Source: Oscillospiraceae bacterium
Lineage (GTDB): Bacteria; Bacillota_A; Clostridia; Oscillospirales; Oscillospiraceae
DNA length: 21,424 nucleotides
Reading direction: 5' to 3'
NCBI GenBank assembly: GCA_017537045.1
Contig: JAFYLN010000117.1
Coordinates: 1-21,424, forward strand
The notes beneath the pieces were generated by a model. That model ran no database searches. It was not told the DNA's origin and saw only the letters and a list, made by a program, of their open reading frames with translations. Positions 21,334 through 21,424 of the stretch are shown here, piece after piece. A program made the translations under genes and the position numbers. Position 1 is the stretch's first letter, and every line of letters begins with the position of its first letter.

Positions 21334-21424
21334 TAAGCTATTTCAATAGCAGCGGAGCATATCGTGCAAAAGGAAGATATTCGGCGCACCTTTTAGGTGC
21401 GGCTGGTAATAGGCCCTTATAGGG
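21334..21424. other. Intergenic right edge with short hairpins, no gene seen
   Basis: No open frame of interest is present. Two small inverted repeats stand close together: GCACCT-TTT-AGGTGC at about 21385-21399, and CCCT-TAT-AGGG at the very end, which may continue outside the window. Such tandem short hairpins occur at ends of IS200/IS605-type elements and in structured RNA leaders. I cannot tell which applies, because the sequence stops here. Confidence 0.3.

Noticed and set aside
1..21424. CRISPR array or defence island
   Set aside because: No spaced direct repeats and no cas, restriction, toxin-antitoxin or retron-like genes were seen. The CPBP protease alone is not evidence for defence.

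Overview
The window is an ordinary chromosomal stretch of a low-to-mid GC, single-membrane, spore-former-type Clostridia. The best guess is a gut Oscillospiraceae/Ruminococcaceae near Faecalibacterium, Gemmiger or Subdoligranulum. This is inferred from the SpoVB-like flippase, YlmH, a DUF896 protein, the short clostridial FeoB, consensus SigA promoters and two palindromic repeats of a kind common in those genomes. No database search was possible.

Layout. Positions 1-480 hold mobile-element debris: a 3' remnant of an IS3/IS150 transposase and an 87-bp imperfect palindrome. Next is a small gene (480-842) that looks like an internal-deletion fusion of cobinamide-kinase (CobU-type) and alpha-ribazole-phosphatase-like genes, then a tRNA-Arg(CCU) with its own promoter and terminator. 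From 1057 a promoter drives prfB (RF2, no programmed frameshift), a membrane-anchored phosphodiester glycosidase and a 68-residue membrane protein. secG and pepD follow, each with its own consensus promoter. Convergent to pepD is a minus-strand pair, nth and a SpoVB-like flippase, separated by a hairpin that resembles a terminator and also covers the flippase ribosome binding site.

Divergent from nth is feoA-feoB behind a Fur-like palindrome. feoB overlaps the 3' end of a minus-strand gene for an SSB-like protein with two OB-like halves. Minus-strand genes continue: a membrane-anchored XRE regulator; an operon of ygiQ, a nitroreductase and a YjbR-pyrophosphatase fusion; then ylmH with a DUF896 gene. 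A divergent plus-strand operon (15382-20288) encodes two different FAD-dependent proteins, a CPBP intramembrane protease and a GNAT acetyltransferase. A 106-bp palindromic element sits in its 5' leader. The window closes with divergent DUF1294 and lipoprotein genes and an intergenic region carrying what looks like a structured small RNA on the minus strand.

Most genes are housekeeping: translation termination, secretion, peptide turnover, base-excision repair, ribosome quality control and iron uptake. I found no defence system, CRISPR array or biosynthetic cluster. The least explained items are the minus-strand RNA at about 21159-21297, the YjbR-pyrophosphatase fusion, the cobU/cobC-like fusion remnant, the hairpin between nth and the flippase gene, and the palindromic element in the flavoprotein operon leader.
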